Of a stretch of DNA of 64,000 nucleotides, positions 9,080 to 19,800 are shown in pieces. The notes beneath the pieces are model-generated. The model was not told the DNA's origin. It was given only the letters and a program-made list of their open reading frames with translations, and did not search any database. The position numbers and the translations under genes are program-made. Numbering within the stretch: position 1 is the stretch's first letter; every line of letters starts with the position of its first letter. Origin of the DNA: Avena insularis (lineage: Eukaryota > Streptophyta > Magnoliopsida > Poales > Poaceae); the NCBI GenBank assembly GCA_023614405.1, contig CM042684.1:466683650-466747649 (forward strand), in the 5' to 3' direction.

Positions 9080-12000
9080 TCAAGGAGCGGTAGGGGGAGG
9101 TAACTCGGCGCCAGCAGGTGGAACTCCGGCCTCGTCTTCAGCATCATCTTCATCTTCTTCGATGTACGATGCTTTGTCCTCTCCCTCCTCACCCGAGTCA
9201 CCTTCGACATATTCATCATCAATGGCTTCGAGAAAGCTTGGTCCCTCGTTCCATTGGCGGATGGGGCAAACTGAATGAGGCTATGGGCGCAAGCCTTGCG
9301 CCGAGCTATCCAATCCAGGTCATTGGACCACCTTCATCCGGTGCGCATGCGCTCGAGAAGGTTCAGATTTATTTTTTCATACCATGTGAGCACGTAGTGG
9401 AGGATGGTTTCAGCTCCAGCGCGTTCGGCGGATTCCCTCCAGAGATCAAGATGGGTCTCGCACTCCATTAACTTGGTAATCAGAGCAGTGGGGCCCTCTG
9501 GAGTGTCTTCACCAGGCCAAAGAGCATTGAAGATCCGGATGGCTGCATCTAGGATATCCTTACCATAGTTCTTCACAATCTCGACGCGAGAAGATAAGCT
9601 GACCAGCAGGTCCTCCATGTCATAGGGAATATTTTCTGCACCAGGACCAGTTGGGGTACCCCTCTTCTGGCGAAACTTGGTAATGGCACTAGATGCAATT
9701 GCATCACCCTCCGGAAATTTGTCTGAAAGCGAGACAAGCGAAATAAGTAAGGGAGGTTAACCCGGAGAGATTCATGCCGGCTAAAGGAAAAGAACTTACG
9801 AGAAATATGGCTGTGGATCCGGGTCAGCTCCTTGGTGCAGTTGTCACGCCTCTTACGAAGTTTCACAAGCTCAGCATTTGCCGACTCAAGCTTAATGTCG
9901 GTCTCCTTCAGCAGTTCTTGATCTTTGGCAATTTGGAGGTTGAGACGTTCTCGCTCTTCAGTAAAATCTTGGCCAGCTTTATCCATCTTGGATTTGTGGA
10001 GCGCCTTGAGCTTTTTCATATCTGCCTTGAGTTTGCCAATTTCATCATCCTTGGTCCGGAGGAGGGCGAGCTCATCATCCTTCTTCTTGAGTTCGGCCTG
10101 ATGCTGCCCTGCTTGTTCGAGAAAATGCAGCATCATATCAAGCATGGTCACACTATCTTCAAGAGATGCTGAAACAGTTTGTTGACCCGGCAAAGCCGAG
10201 GAATGAATATCTGCCGAGCTCAGGAGAAGGAAAAGAGAGCATGGAAGTTAAGTAACCGAAGTGACTTACCTTTTATCTGGTCCAAGTTCTTCCTCATGAG
10301 GGTGTTCTCGGCCTCCACTCCGGCAGCCCAATCTGAACAACAGATTAGTTCGGCGGGAAAAGACAAAGAAAGATGGGAAAAAGCCAAGGATAAAACTTAC
10401 CCTGTTTCTCAAACTCAGCGAGAAGCGTAGAATGTTTCGAGCAGAGCGCCTTATGTGTATCCAAGAGGCGCTGAAACTCGGTGCTCCAGCGATTGGTGGT
10501 AACCTGAGAAAAGCAAAGTTGACTTGATCATGTGCATATTCGAATTGTACAAGATCCGGGCCAAGTGGAACTTAACCCAGCTCTAGGTGTGTGCATATTC
10601 GAAGTGTACAAGATCCGGGCCAAGTGGAACTTAACCCGACTCTAGCTGTGTGCATATTCGAAGTGTACAAGATCCGGGCCAAGTGGAACTTAACCCGGCT
10701 CTGGGTGTGTGCATATTCGAAGTGTACAAGATTCGGGCCAAGTGGAACTTAACCCAGCTCTAGGTGTGTGCATATTCGAAGTGTACAAGATCCAGGCCAA
10801 GTGGAACTTAACCCGGCTCTAGGTGTGTGCATATTCAAAGTCACTAAGGAGCTAGGCTACTTCTATAAGGAGCATCCAGCCGAGTAACAAGTTACTCCCC
10901 CGGAGGCTCGGGGACTAATGGTTATATCACTAAGCACTAGTGCATGTTAAAGAAAAAACAAGGTAGCGTACCTCCATCATCTGGCTGGCAAGGTTGATAG
11001 CCTTGGCAGCTATGTTCATCTATGCAACAAACTCGGCATGCCCAAATTTCTCCGGGAGATTGTCGTTATGGACGAACTCCGCCTTGTTCCAGTTATTGAC
11101 GAACTCGATCAAGGCCGGAGGATAGCGCTCTCCGCTAAGCATATGGGGTGCAATTAAACCCTTGGCGTGGGCCTCCCTCCTCTCAACTTGTGCAGTAGCG
11201 GGGCTGGTGTGCAGTACAAGTTGCGCATCAGCTGACCCGGAGGGGGCATCTTTCTTCGGAGGGGTCTTCTTCGGAGCGTACGCTGTCCAGCCTCGATGGA
11301 TGCCGCCCTTGCGACGTCAGAAGATTTCTTGCCCTTAGGCTGCTGCTGAGAGGTTGAAGTTTGTGCTGCGGATTTGCCCTTGGGCACAGCCTTGGTGCTA
11401 GTTGTGTCTTCTCGCCGAGCCTTGGAAGACTCGGACGAGGCGGAGGGAGTTGGTGCTGCTGCTGATGCTTGTGCTGCTGCTGTTGGTGCTGGTGCTGGTG
11501 CTCGTGCTGGTGCTTGTCTTGGCGGGGGTGCTGTTAGTACCTCGGAGGTAGCTGGTTACGGCTAAGCCGAAGTGGAGCTAGGAGCAACCGCTGCCTCGGC
11601 AGAGCCACTTCCCCCTGTTCCGAGGTTGCCTCCTCTGGACGAGGTGGGCTAGAACCTGGAGCAGCCGTTGAACCCTCCTAAATAGGGCTCAACGGGCATG
11701 AATCGTCACCACGAGGGGGAGAAGGGCTATGCCGGAGGGGCGAAGCGATGCTGGATCCGCTCTGAGGAACCTCCACCGCAGCCCTGCCAAATCAAACGAT
11801 GAATGATAAGAAATTATAACAAAGGAAAAACAAATGAATAGCAAAGCACGAAGAAGAAAATTGGATAAGGAAGAAGTGACTTACTCATCAGAGGTCAAAG
11901 GCTCCTTGGGCTTGCAAGCTCCCCGGGTTATGGCCTTAGTCGTAGGCTTGGTGGCAGCTTTGTTTGTGGACTTCTTTCGCCTCTTGGTTGGCTTAGAAGG

Positions 12001-13475
12001 ACCAGAGGAAGAAGCAGATGCGGCCGCCCTTTTCTTTGACGCGGCCAGGACAGGCTCGCCCGTGGCGAGAGGAGGATCTTCGTGGATCTGCCCACCCGGG
12101 TTAGCTGATGCCGAAAAGGCGTAAGAAAGGGGGACAACGTCAAATGCTTCCATCACCTCAACGTCGGAATCATCTTCATCATTAAGCCAATCCCTTAAGG
12201 AAGAGAAGTTACCGGTGGGTCGCTTGGTGGCATCAGGGAACAGCAGGAACATCTCCTGATCCGGCTCCTCCTCGTCCGGGGCATCTCGATCATTCACCCA
12301 CTTGAGAGAAGGCTCGGTGCCATCCTCGAGAGTTTGCTGAAGAAACAACTAAGAAGAAAATGCAAAGGGATCAAACAAACAACAAATTCCGACATATGAT
12401 ATAACTCGGAAAAAGATTGGATCACGAGATTTACTGTAGGAGGAAGCCTATCTCGGCAGAAGTGCTCGATCCCCCGCTCCCAATGAGTGGACAAGTTTTT
12501 GTCAGTGGTGAAGAGGGCCTTGACCCGACGGAATATCTCGGTATTTCTCAACTCGAATGAGGAGGTCCGGTTGGGGTCAAGGCACCAGCTCATGTGGCAA
12601 AGCTTGTGACTGCGTTTCTGGAGAGGGGAGATCCGGTTGCGGACGGATGTGATCATCGTGTCCTCGTTGCGCAGCCCCACATCCTTCATCTCCTCGAACC
12701 GTTTGTTGACTTGGTTCGCCAAGACTGTCGATTTCTTGGAGATCCGATCCTGCAGATCCGGATTAGGAGGACCCAGAGCATAGGGGAGCAGCCGGATCAG
12801 ATCTTCAGTCGTGCCATTTCTGACATAAAAGAAGGTTCGGGCCCAGCCCTTGCAAGAATCAAGCCCCGTGACTCGGGGAAAGACAGACTGTTTCTAGGGA
12901 GAAATGGAAGCTGCACTGAACTGCGTAAGTTGTTTGTCCTCCGGGTCAAGCTCCTTATTCGGAATCACGTTCTAGCATAGACCGAAAAACCGGATCCAGA
13001 GCTCCTTAGTGGGCCACAATCCGACATAGCCCTCTATGCTGGAGGCAATGGAAGAAAGGGAAGTGATGGCATTCGCCGGAAGGTGGTGCGGTTGAAGCTC
13101 ATAGATGTTGAGCCAATCGTGGAAGAAATCGCTAACGGGGAGGCCGAACCCATGCTGGAAGTGGGAGAGGAACACTACGAACTTACCCGGATTAGGTGAG
13201 AGAGCAAGCTCTTCGGTGGCGAGACGGGCAACCACGCCCTCTAGGATGCGCCGGGTGCGGTACAACCAGTCTAGGTCGTCCTGGCACACCCAGGAGCCAG
13301 CCCAGGCGCCTCGTTCGGTGTTCTCCGCCTCCGCAACGGCGAGCTCTTCCTCTATCATATCTAGGTCACTGTCCTCACCGGCCCTATCGGAGGTGGGGGC
13401 AGTGGCTTGGATTGGCGCGGACCCGTGGCTGCGGAGCTGCGTGGGAGTGGCGGCGATGCTGGCACGGAAAGGCAC
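9080..13475 (-). pseudogene. Spliced antisense gene of Ty3/Tat copy 1 (gypsy-type transposon domain protein)
   Basis: A minus-strand gene with exons I place at 13475-12435, 12348-11885, 11783-10972, 10503-10401, 10332-10270, about 10220-9800 and 9722-9080, all with GT/AG borders. The exon 1 to exon 2 joint is at a codon boundary. Exon 1 has the plant 'gypsy type transposon' domain (FVVFLSHFQHGFGLPVSDFF, LQPHHLPANAI), then WARTFFYVRN. Exon 2 has a basic, NLS-like run (KPTKRRKKSTNK). Exon 6 is a coiled coil of about 90 residues. Exon 7 has a conserved AGAETILHYVLTWY block and an acidic tail. Stops at 12972-12974, near 12893 and at 9334-9336 break it, and exon 3 shows phase changes. The function of this family is unknown; homologous sequence is in the second Tat element at 35299-38089. 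Confidence 0.75.
10532..10840. repeat. 59-bp tandem repeat inside an intron of the antisense gene
   Basis: Five full copies plus a partial copy of a 59-bp unit (starts at 10532, 10591, 10650, 10709, 10768 and 10827). Each contains GTGCATATTCGAA and TACAAGATCCGGGCCAAGTG-like segments with few differences. It lies wholly in the intron 10504-10971 of the minus-strand gene. Confidence 0.92.
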
Positions 13476-14083
13476 GGGGCAGTGGCGGTGCTGCTAAGCA
13501 GGTGCAGCGGCGGCGTTGTTGCTGCAAGAAGAAGAAGGAGAAGGGGCAGAGGGGCGCGAGAGTGGGGAAAAATACTAAGGGGCGCGCCCCTCCCCTATTT
13601 AACCATGCCCTAGCTGGGTTAGTGGGATCATGCGATACGGTAAGGCCACACGGTGTGGCCATGTATTTGCCGGGTCAGCCAATCAGAGGCGACCCACAGG
13701 AAGGACCATAGGGCGCAAGGGATCCCACGACGTGACGTGGCGATACAGTTAACGAGGAGATAGACACGATGTGACGTGTGCAACAGTAACATCTGACATT
13801 AAATGCGGCAAGTAACTGGCGCATGCCCTTAAAATGAGGCAAAGTAATGATTACCCTCAACGTGGGACGTGGGGAAGCGTATGAGAGAAGAAAGGATAAC
13901 CCGGATAACCAAAGGGTAACCCTGCCAGCGAGTGAAAACTCAGAATGTGCCAAGGGAAAAGCTAGCCAATGAAATCCGGGATATGAGGTAACTCGGAAAA
14001 TGGAGCAAAAGGCTCGGTAAAATTGAACCTGCTATGGCCTTAGCGGCTGAGGCAGCTAAGACCGCACCAGCTTCGGGGACTAA
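13476..14083. other. Upstream region of the antisense gene and polypurine end of Ty3/Tat copy 1
   Basis: About 600 bp between the antisense gene's start and the 3' LTR. It should hold the antisense gene's promoter, but I see no convincing TATA box. The last bases (AGCTTCGGGGACTAA) are the likely polypurine primer for plus-strand DNA synthesis. Confidence 0.5.
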
Positions 14084-14872
14084 TGTTGGGGGGATACCCC
14101 TAGGTAGGGTCACGCCGGGGTATAATGGCCGAGTTAGCCGAGGTACGGCAAGGTCAAAGCAAGTGCTGGCGGAGTCACCTCAAGGCAGGCCAAATCATGG
14201 AGTAACCCGGACCGGAGGAGGTCCGCCTAACTGAGTCCCGACCGACGTATGTCGTATGCCGGCAGGATTTATCTAACTTGTATGCAGGTACCGGTGTGGC
14301 CGGATTAACCAGGCACAATCCGGGTTATATCAGGCTTGCAAGAGAAGGAAGGTATCTCGCTGGTCAAAAGGAGGTCACTGTATGCTGGAGCATGAGCGAA
14401 GCGGACAGAGGCTAGGACGACCGAGGCGTGGCTGACAAGGTGATGCTGTCAGCGCTTTGAGGCTCACAGAGGCTCACGTAGCCTCTGCATGGCTTACGAT
14501 GGGGAAAAGTGACCCGGTCGGTTTACTATTTTTGGAAGAGGCATATTCCCTAGAATATGCCTCCACGTGTGCCCTAATTGGAGACCTAGCCACCCCTATA
14601 TAGGGAGGGCTAGGGCATCTGTAGAAGGGGTTGAGCTTTACTTGGTTGATCTCTAGTTGGTCCATGAGAGCTAGCTAGTGGAGAGAGTAAGAGAGTTCCT
14701 TCTTCCTCCTCTCCCCAATACAGCTCAAGGAGCACTTGTAAACCCTAGATAGCTACTGAATACAAAACATCTGTGTGTGGAATTACCACACTATCCCTCC
14801 CTGGATTCCTCTAGTGCATCTTGTCCCCACCTTTAGCCTATCCATGGCATCTGCCGTGACACCACCACGACA
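14084..14872 (+). repeat. 3' LTR of Ty3/Tat copy 1
   Basis: A 789-bp partner of 2218-3002. It begins TGTTGGGGGG and ends ACGACA, followed by the TSD ACTCC. It keeps the canonical TG start. Confidence 0.92.
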
Positions 14873-14877
14873 ACTCC
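14873..14877. repeat. Target site duplication ACTCC, right copy
   Basis: Matches 2213-2217 exactly and marks the right edge of the Ty3/Tat copy 1 insertion. Confidence 0.9.
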
Positions 14878-14957
14878 AAAGTGTGGACAAAATACAAGAA
14901 AGTGGATAAAACCAAGCATGGAACATCAAAAATTATAGATACATTTGCAATGTATCA
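14878..14957 (-). mobile_element. Remaining outer end of the Athila-like 5' LTR
   Basis: On the minus strand this begins TGATACATTGCAAATG and continues with TATAATTTTTGATG and TTCCATGCTTGG, the start of Sabrina/WHAM-type LTRs in Triticeae. It continues the LTR interrupted at 2217. The sequence beyond 14957 is therefore the element's insertion site. Confidence 0.8.
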
Positions 14958-15115
14958 CTCGCCGCGGCGGATCCACCCCAAGATCCTACCATCGCAGTAT
15001 CAAATGGCCATGGTTTCTTGAGAGGAGCGATGACGCTACGTATGCGAGCTCGGCCCCTCCTACCTGTAGAAGGACTGATGCGGCGTCGAGCTCGAGCAGG
15101 AGCCGGAAGGCGTGA

Positions 15116-15319
15116 CGGCGCTCGATCCACGCCAACCCCGTCACCTTCGTCCTTGTTGATTCCGATGTGGAGGACGACAGGGATGAAGCTGTGCAGAATG
15201 CCATTGTTGCCTCCTTGGCGAAGGGAAAGCCACGGGCGGGAGTGGATGTCGGTAGGAAGGGCACGGCAGTGTCACCAATCGAGGTGGACTCCAATGACAG
15301 CGGTGTGATGTGGGTTTAG
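15116..15319 (+). pseudogene. C-terminal fragment of an unidentified gene
   Basis: An open stretch of 67 codons and a TAG (15317-15319). It reads SIHANPVTFVLVDSDVEDD, then an alternating acidic and basic tail ending SNDSGVMWV. A TGA at 15113-15115 precedes it in the same phase, and the phase reads on upstream without a clear start. It was probably cut by the Athila insertion ending at 14957. The downstream bases look like a 3' UTR. I do not recognise the family; an acidic, low-complexity C terminus is all that can be said. Confidence 0.4.
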
Positions 15320-15843
15320 ATGTTGTTTAGGATGGTTGCAATTTTGGTTGTGTTTAATGCGAGTACAATTATTGTAATGGGTTTGTCGAGCTATATTGAG
15401 AAATATGTGCAATAGCAGCGTGTGAGTGCTTCCACTTTAGAAATTGTGTTTGTGCCATTTGCATGTTGCATTATCAACATAGATTACTTGTAAACAATCC
15501 AACGAAAATCAGATTACAACCATCGAACGGGAGTGGCAGGATGGAAGAGAAGTTGGGACAGTGGCTTCGAGGGGAAGAAAGAGGAGGGGGGCGTGACACT
15601 GGCAGGTGGGCCCTCGGAACACGTGACACTGACATGAGGGAGCAGGAGCAAACGCTATTGCCGGTCTATCTAGAGCAAGCGGACTTTGCAACGTGACAAC
15701 AACAAGCTGATTGGACCAATATAATAACTCGTCGAATTATTAAGGAGTACTAAAAACTACAACTGGGGTACATTCGCACAACACGTATGCTCTAAGCACC
15801 TAAGAAGCATCGCTTAAGTCTAATAGTAACGACAGCACAAGTA
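15320..15843. other. Low-copy sequence without a supported gene
   Basis: Probable 3' untranslated remains of the fragment ending at 15319, then sequence in which I see no domain, terminal repeat or long frame with coding character. Confidence 0.4.
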
Positions 15844-16443
15844 CTACATTTCCCTGTCGGTCTTCTCGATAAAAATGTAGAAATGCATCTGCCTGTTCGG
15901 TCCAGCACCGACAAGGTACTGAGATGGCACACATAGGATCAACCTTAGGTCCACATACTCCACCTCCCGCGGCATCGGGTAGCTCGGCGCCTCGGCTAGC
16001 ACAAGAATGATATCTGACGACGGCGGCTGGGCGTTCGCCCACATGCGCACCGTGTATACGAGCCAGGCGCACGAGACCGACTTGACGCATACGACACACA
16101 CGATGGTAGGCCCGGCTTTAGTTCTCGGAACACCGACGGTGATGGTCAGGACGAAACAGAGTCGTCCCTCCTAGAAAATTAGCCGGCGGCGTGCTGAGTC
16201 AGTGAACAACACCTGCTCTTGGAGAAGTTGGGCTTTCCCGTACGAGATCCTAATCACTTCGATCAAGCGCCCCTCTGCAAGGTGGACGACGAGCTGCGGG
16301 CAGAGCACGCTACCAGGCGAGCACGCGAGCTCGTGGTAGGAGTAAAGGCGAAAGCATCCTGGGTGGGAGCACACGAGCAGGAACGCCGCTGCGAAGTTGC
16401 GCGCGAGGATCTCTAGATTCTTGGGCTGCAGCATCTGCCACAT
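15844..16443 (-). pseudogene. Unidentified gene remnant, about 200 codons with one nonsense codon
   Basis: A single minus-strand phase runs from ATG 16443 to a stop at 15844, interrupted only by a TAG at 16171-16173. The N-terminal part reads MWQMLQPKNLEILARNF and a cysteine-containing segment (LVCSHPGCFRLYSYHEL). The C-terminal part has SYPMPREVEYVDLRL and RQMHFYIFIEKTD. The long shared phase and the mixed amino-acid composition suggest a former gene rather than chance. I recognise no family. The annotation could equally be two chance frames. Confidence 0.35.
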
Positions 16444-16836
16444 CTAAAGTTCATCGAGAAATCGGAAAAAAGATCAGCAGTTAGATTGGCGAATAGCAGG
16501 AATATGTAGGATAAGTTCAAAATCTTGTAAAATGATTTCTTAGCATGAAGGTAGCGACCCGAGAATTGGCGGATGTCATCGGCTTGTAATGGGGACGTGA
16601 CACTGGGATATGGCCCACTGAACTCGTGAGTCGTGACACTCGCAACATGCGAGTTTGTCCAGAGCAAGCGTGGCCAATCATGCCGCAGAACAGCCTACTC
16701 GAGGATCGCTCTCATGAAGACCATCCCAATCGTCCAAGCGCCCCAATTGAACGGTATGTAACAATCGTCAAGTAGAACAACTTGTTATGGCGTGCCTTCT
16801 AGAAGACTCGGTCTAACGGTGGATCCATTGGGGGCA
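16444..16836. other. Low-copy left flank of the minisatellite
   Basis: No gene or terminal repeat seen. GGTGGATCC near 16819 already resembles the repeat unit, so the transition to the array is gradual over about 20 bases. Confidence 0.4.
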
Positions 16837-19800
16837 GTGCTAGTTTTAGATTAAGAACACACATGCAATGACTCTAATGGATCCATATGTGGTTTGTGGA
16901 AAGAACACATATGCAATGACACTGCTTGATCCATGTGTGGTTTGTGGAAAGAACACACATGCAATGACTCTAGTGCTAGTTTTAGTATAAGAACACACAT
17001 GCAATGACTCTAATGGATCCATATGTGGTTTGTGGAAAAGAACACACATGCAATGACCACTGGTTGATCCATGTGTGGTTTGTGGAAAGAACACACATGC
17101 AATGATAGTGGTAGATCCATGTGTGGTTTGTGAAAAGAACACACATGCAATGAGTCTAGTGCTGGGTTTAGTATAAGAACACACATGCAATGACTCTAGT
17201 GGGTCCACATGTGGTTTGTAAAAAGAACACACATGCAATGACCACTTATTGATCCATATGAGGTTTGTGGAAAAGAACACACATGCAATGAACACTGGTG
17301 GATCCATAAGTGGTTTGTGGAAAGAACACACATGCAATGACTCTAATGCTGGTTTTACTATAAGAACACATATGGATCCATATGTGGTTTGTGGAAAAGG
17401 ACAGACATGCAATGACCACTGGTTGATCCATGTGTGGTTTGTGGAAAGAACACACATGCAATGACTCTAATGCTGATTTTAGTATAAGAACACGCACGCA
17501 ATGACCACTGGTTGATCCATAAGTGGTTTGTGGAAAAGAACACACATGCAATGACCACTGGTGGGTCCATATGTGATTTGTGGAAAGAACACACATGCAA
17601 TGAAACTGGTTGATCCATGTGTGGTTTGTGGAAAGAACACACATGCAATGCCATTGGTTGATCCATGTGTGGTTTGTGGAAAAGAACACACATGCAGTGA
17701 ACACTAGTTGATATATAAGTGGTTTGTGGAAAGAACACACATGCAATGACCACTAGTTGATCCATAAGTGGTTTGTCGAAAAGAACACACAAGCAATGAC
17801 CACTGGTTGATCCATGTGTGGTTTGTGGAAAGAACACACATGCAATGACACTGGTTGATCCATATGTGGTTTGTGCAAAGAACACACGTGCAATGACACC
17901 AGTTGATCCATGTGTGGTTTGTGGATAGAACACACATGCAATGACTATAGTGGGTCCATATGTGGTTCATGTCAGGAACACACATGCAATGACCACTGGT
18001 TGATCCATGTGTGGTTTGTGGAAAAGAACACACATGCAATGAGTCTAGTGCTGGTTTTAGTATAAGAACACACATGCAATGACTCTAGTGGGTCCACATG
18101 TGGTTTGTGAAAAGAACACACATGCAATGACCACTTGTTGATCCATATGTGGTTTGTGGAAAAGGACACAAATGCAATGAACACTGGTAGATCCATAAGT
18201 GGTTTGTGGAAAGAACACACATGCAATGACTCTAATGCTAGTTTTAGTATAAGAACACATATGGATGCATATGTGGTTTGTGTAAAAGAACACACATGCA
18301 ATGACCACTGGTTGATCCATGTGTGGTTTGTGGAAATAACACACATGCAATGACTCTAATGCAGGTTTTAGTATAAGAACACACATGCAATGACCACTGG
18401 TTGATCCATAAGTGGTTTGTGGAAAAGAACACACATGCAGTGACCACTGGTGGGTCCATATGTGATTTGTGGAAAGAACACACATGCAATGACACTGGTT
18501 GATCCATGTGTGGTTTGTGGAAAGAACACACATGCAATGACATTGGTTGATCCATATGTGGTTTGTGGAAAGAACACACGTGGAATGACACCGGTTGATC
18601 CATGTGTGGTTTGTGGATAGAACACACATGCAATGACTCTAGTGGGTCCATATTTGGTTCATGTCAGGAACACACATGCAATAACACTGGTTGATCCATG
18701 TGTGGTTTGTGGAAATAACATACATGCAATGACTCTAGTGCTAGTTTTAGTATAAGAACACACATACAATGACTCTAGTGGGTCCACATGTAGTTTGTGA
18801 AAACAACACACATGCAATGACCACTGGTTGATCCATAAGTGGTTTGTGGAAAAGAACACACATGCAATGAACATTGGTGGATCCATGTGTGGTTTGTGGA
18901 AAAGAACACACATGCAATGAGTCTAGTGCTAGTTTTAGGATAAGAACACACATGAAATGACTCTAGTGGATCCACATGAGGTTTGTGAAAAGAACACACA
19001 TGCAATGACCACTGGTTGATCCATATGTGGTTTTTGGAAAAGAACACACATGCAATGAACACTGGTGGATCCATAACTGGTTTGTGGAAAGAACACACAT
19101 GCAATGATTCTAGTGCTGGTTTTAGTATAAGAACACAGAAGCAATGACTCTAGTGGGTCCATATGTGATTTGTGGAAAGAACACACATGCAATGACACTG
19201 GTTGATCCATGTGTGGTTTGTGGAAAGAACACACATGCAATGCCATTGGTTGATCCATGTGTGGTTTGTGGAAATAACACACATGCAATGACTCTAATGG
19301 ATCCATATGTGGTTTGTGGAAAAGAACACACATTCAATGACCACTAGTTGATCCATGAGTGGTTTGTGGAAATAACTCACATGCAATGACACTGGTTAAT
19401 CCATGTGTTGTTTGTGGAAAGAACACACATGCAATGACACTGGTTGATCCATAAGTGGTTTGTGGAAAGAACACACATGCAATGACTCTAATGCTAGTTT
19501 TAGTATAAGAACACATATGGATGCATATGTGGTTTGTGGAAAAGAACACACATGCAATGACCACTGGTTGATCCATGTGTGGTTTGTGGAAATAACACAC
19601 ATGCAATGACTCTAATGCAGGTTTTAGTATAAGAACACACATGGAATGACCACTGGTTGATCCATAAGTGGTTTGTGGAAAAGAACACACATGCAGTGAC
19701 CACTGGTGGGTCCATATGTGATTTGTGGAAAGAACACACATGCAATGACACTGTTTGATCCATGTGTGGTTTGTGGAAAGAACACACATGCAATGACACT

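Larger units (their letters stand above)
2218..14872 (+). mobile_element. Complete Ty3/Gypsy retrotransposon, Tat lineage (copy 1), coding-defective
   Basis: A 12,655-bp element bounded by LTRs of 785 and 789 bp with a perfect 5-bp TSD. Order: LTR, primer site, gag, protease, reverse transcriptase, RNase H, a second RNase H, integrase, about 0.6 kb of spacer, a spliced gene on the opposite strand, purine-rich tract, LTR. The second RNase H and the antisense gene are features of the Tat lineage. The pol frame stays in one phase from 3021 to about 8298 and is interrupted by in-frame stops at 3408, 3891, 4069, 4096, 5100, 6549, 6645, 7332 and 8199. A frameshift near 8298 follows. The copy cannot make a full polyprotein without readthrough. 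Confidence 0.92.

Noticed and set aside
11374..11565. Plus-strand alanine/glycine-rich frame
   Set aside because: It is the complement of a glutamine/histidine-like repeat in exon 3 of the antisense gene.
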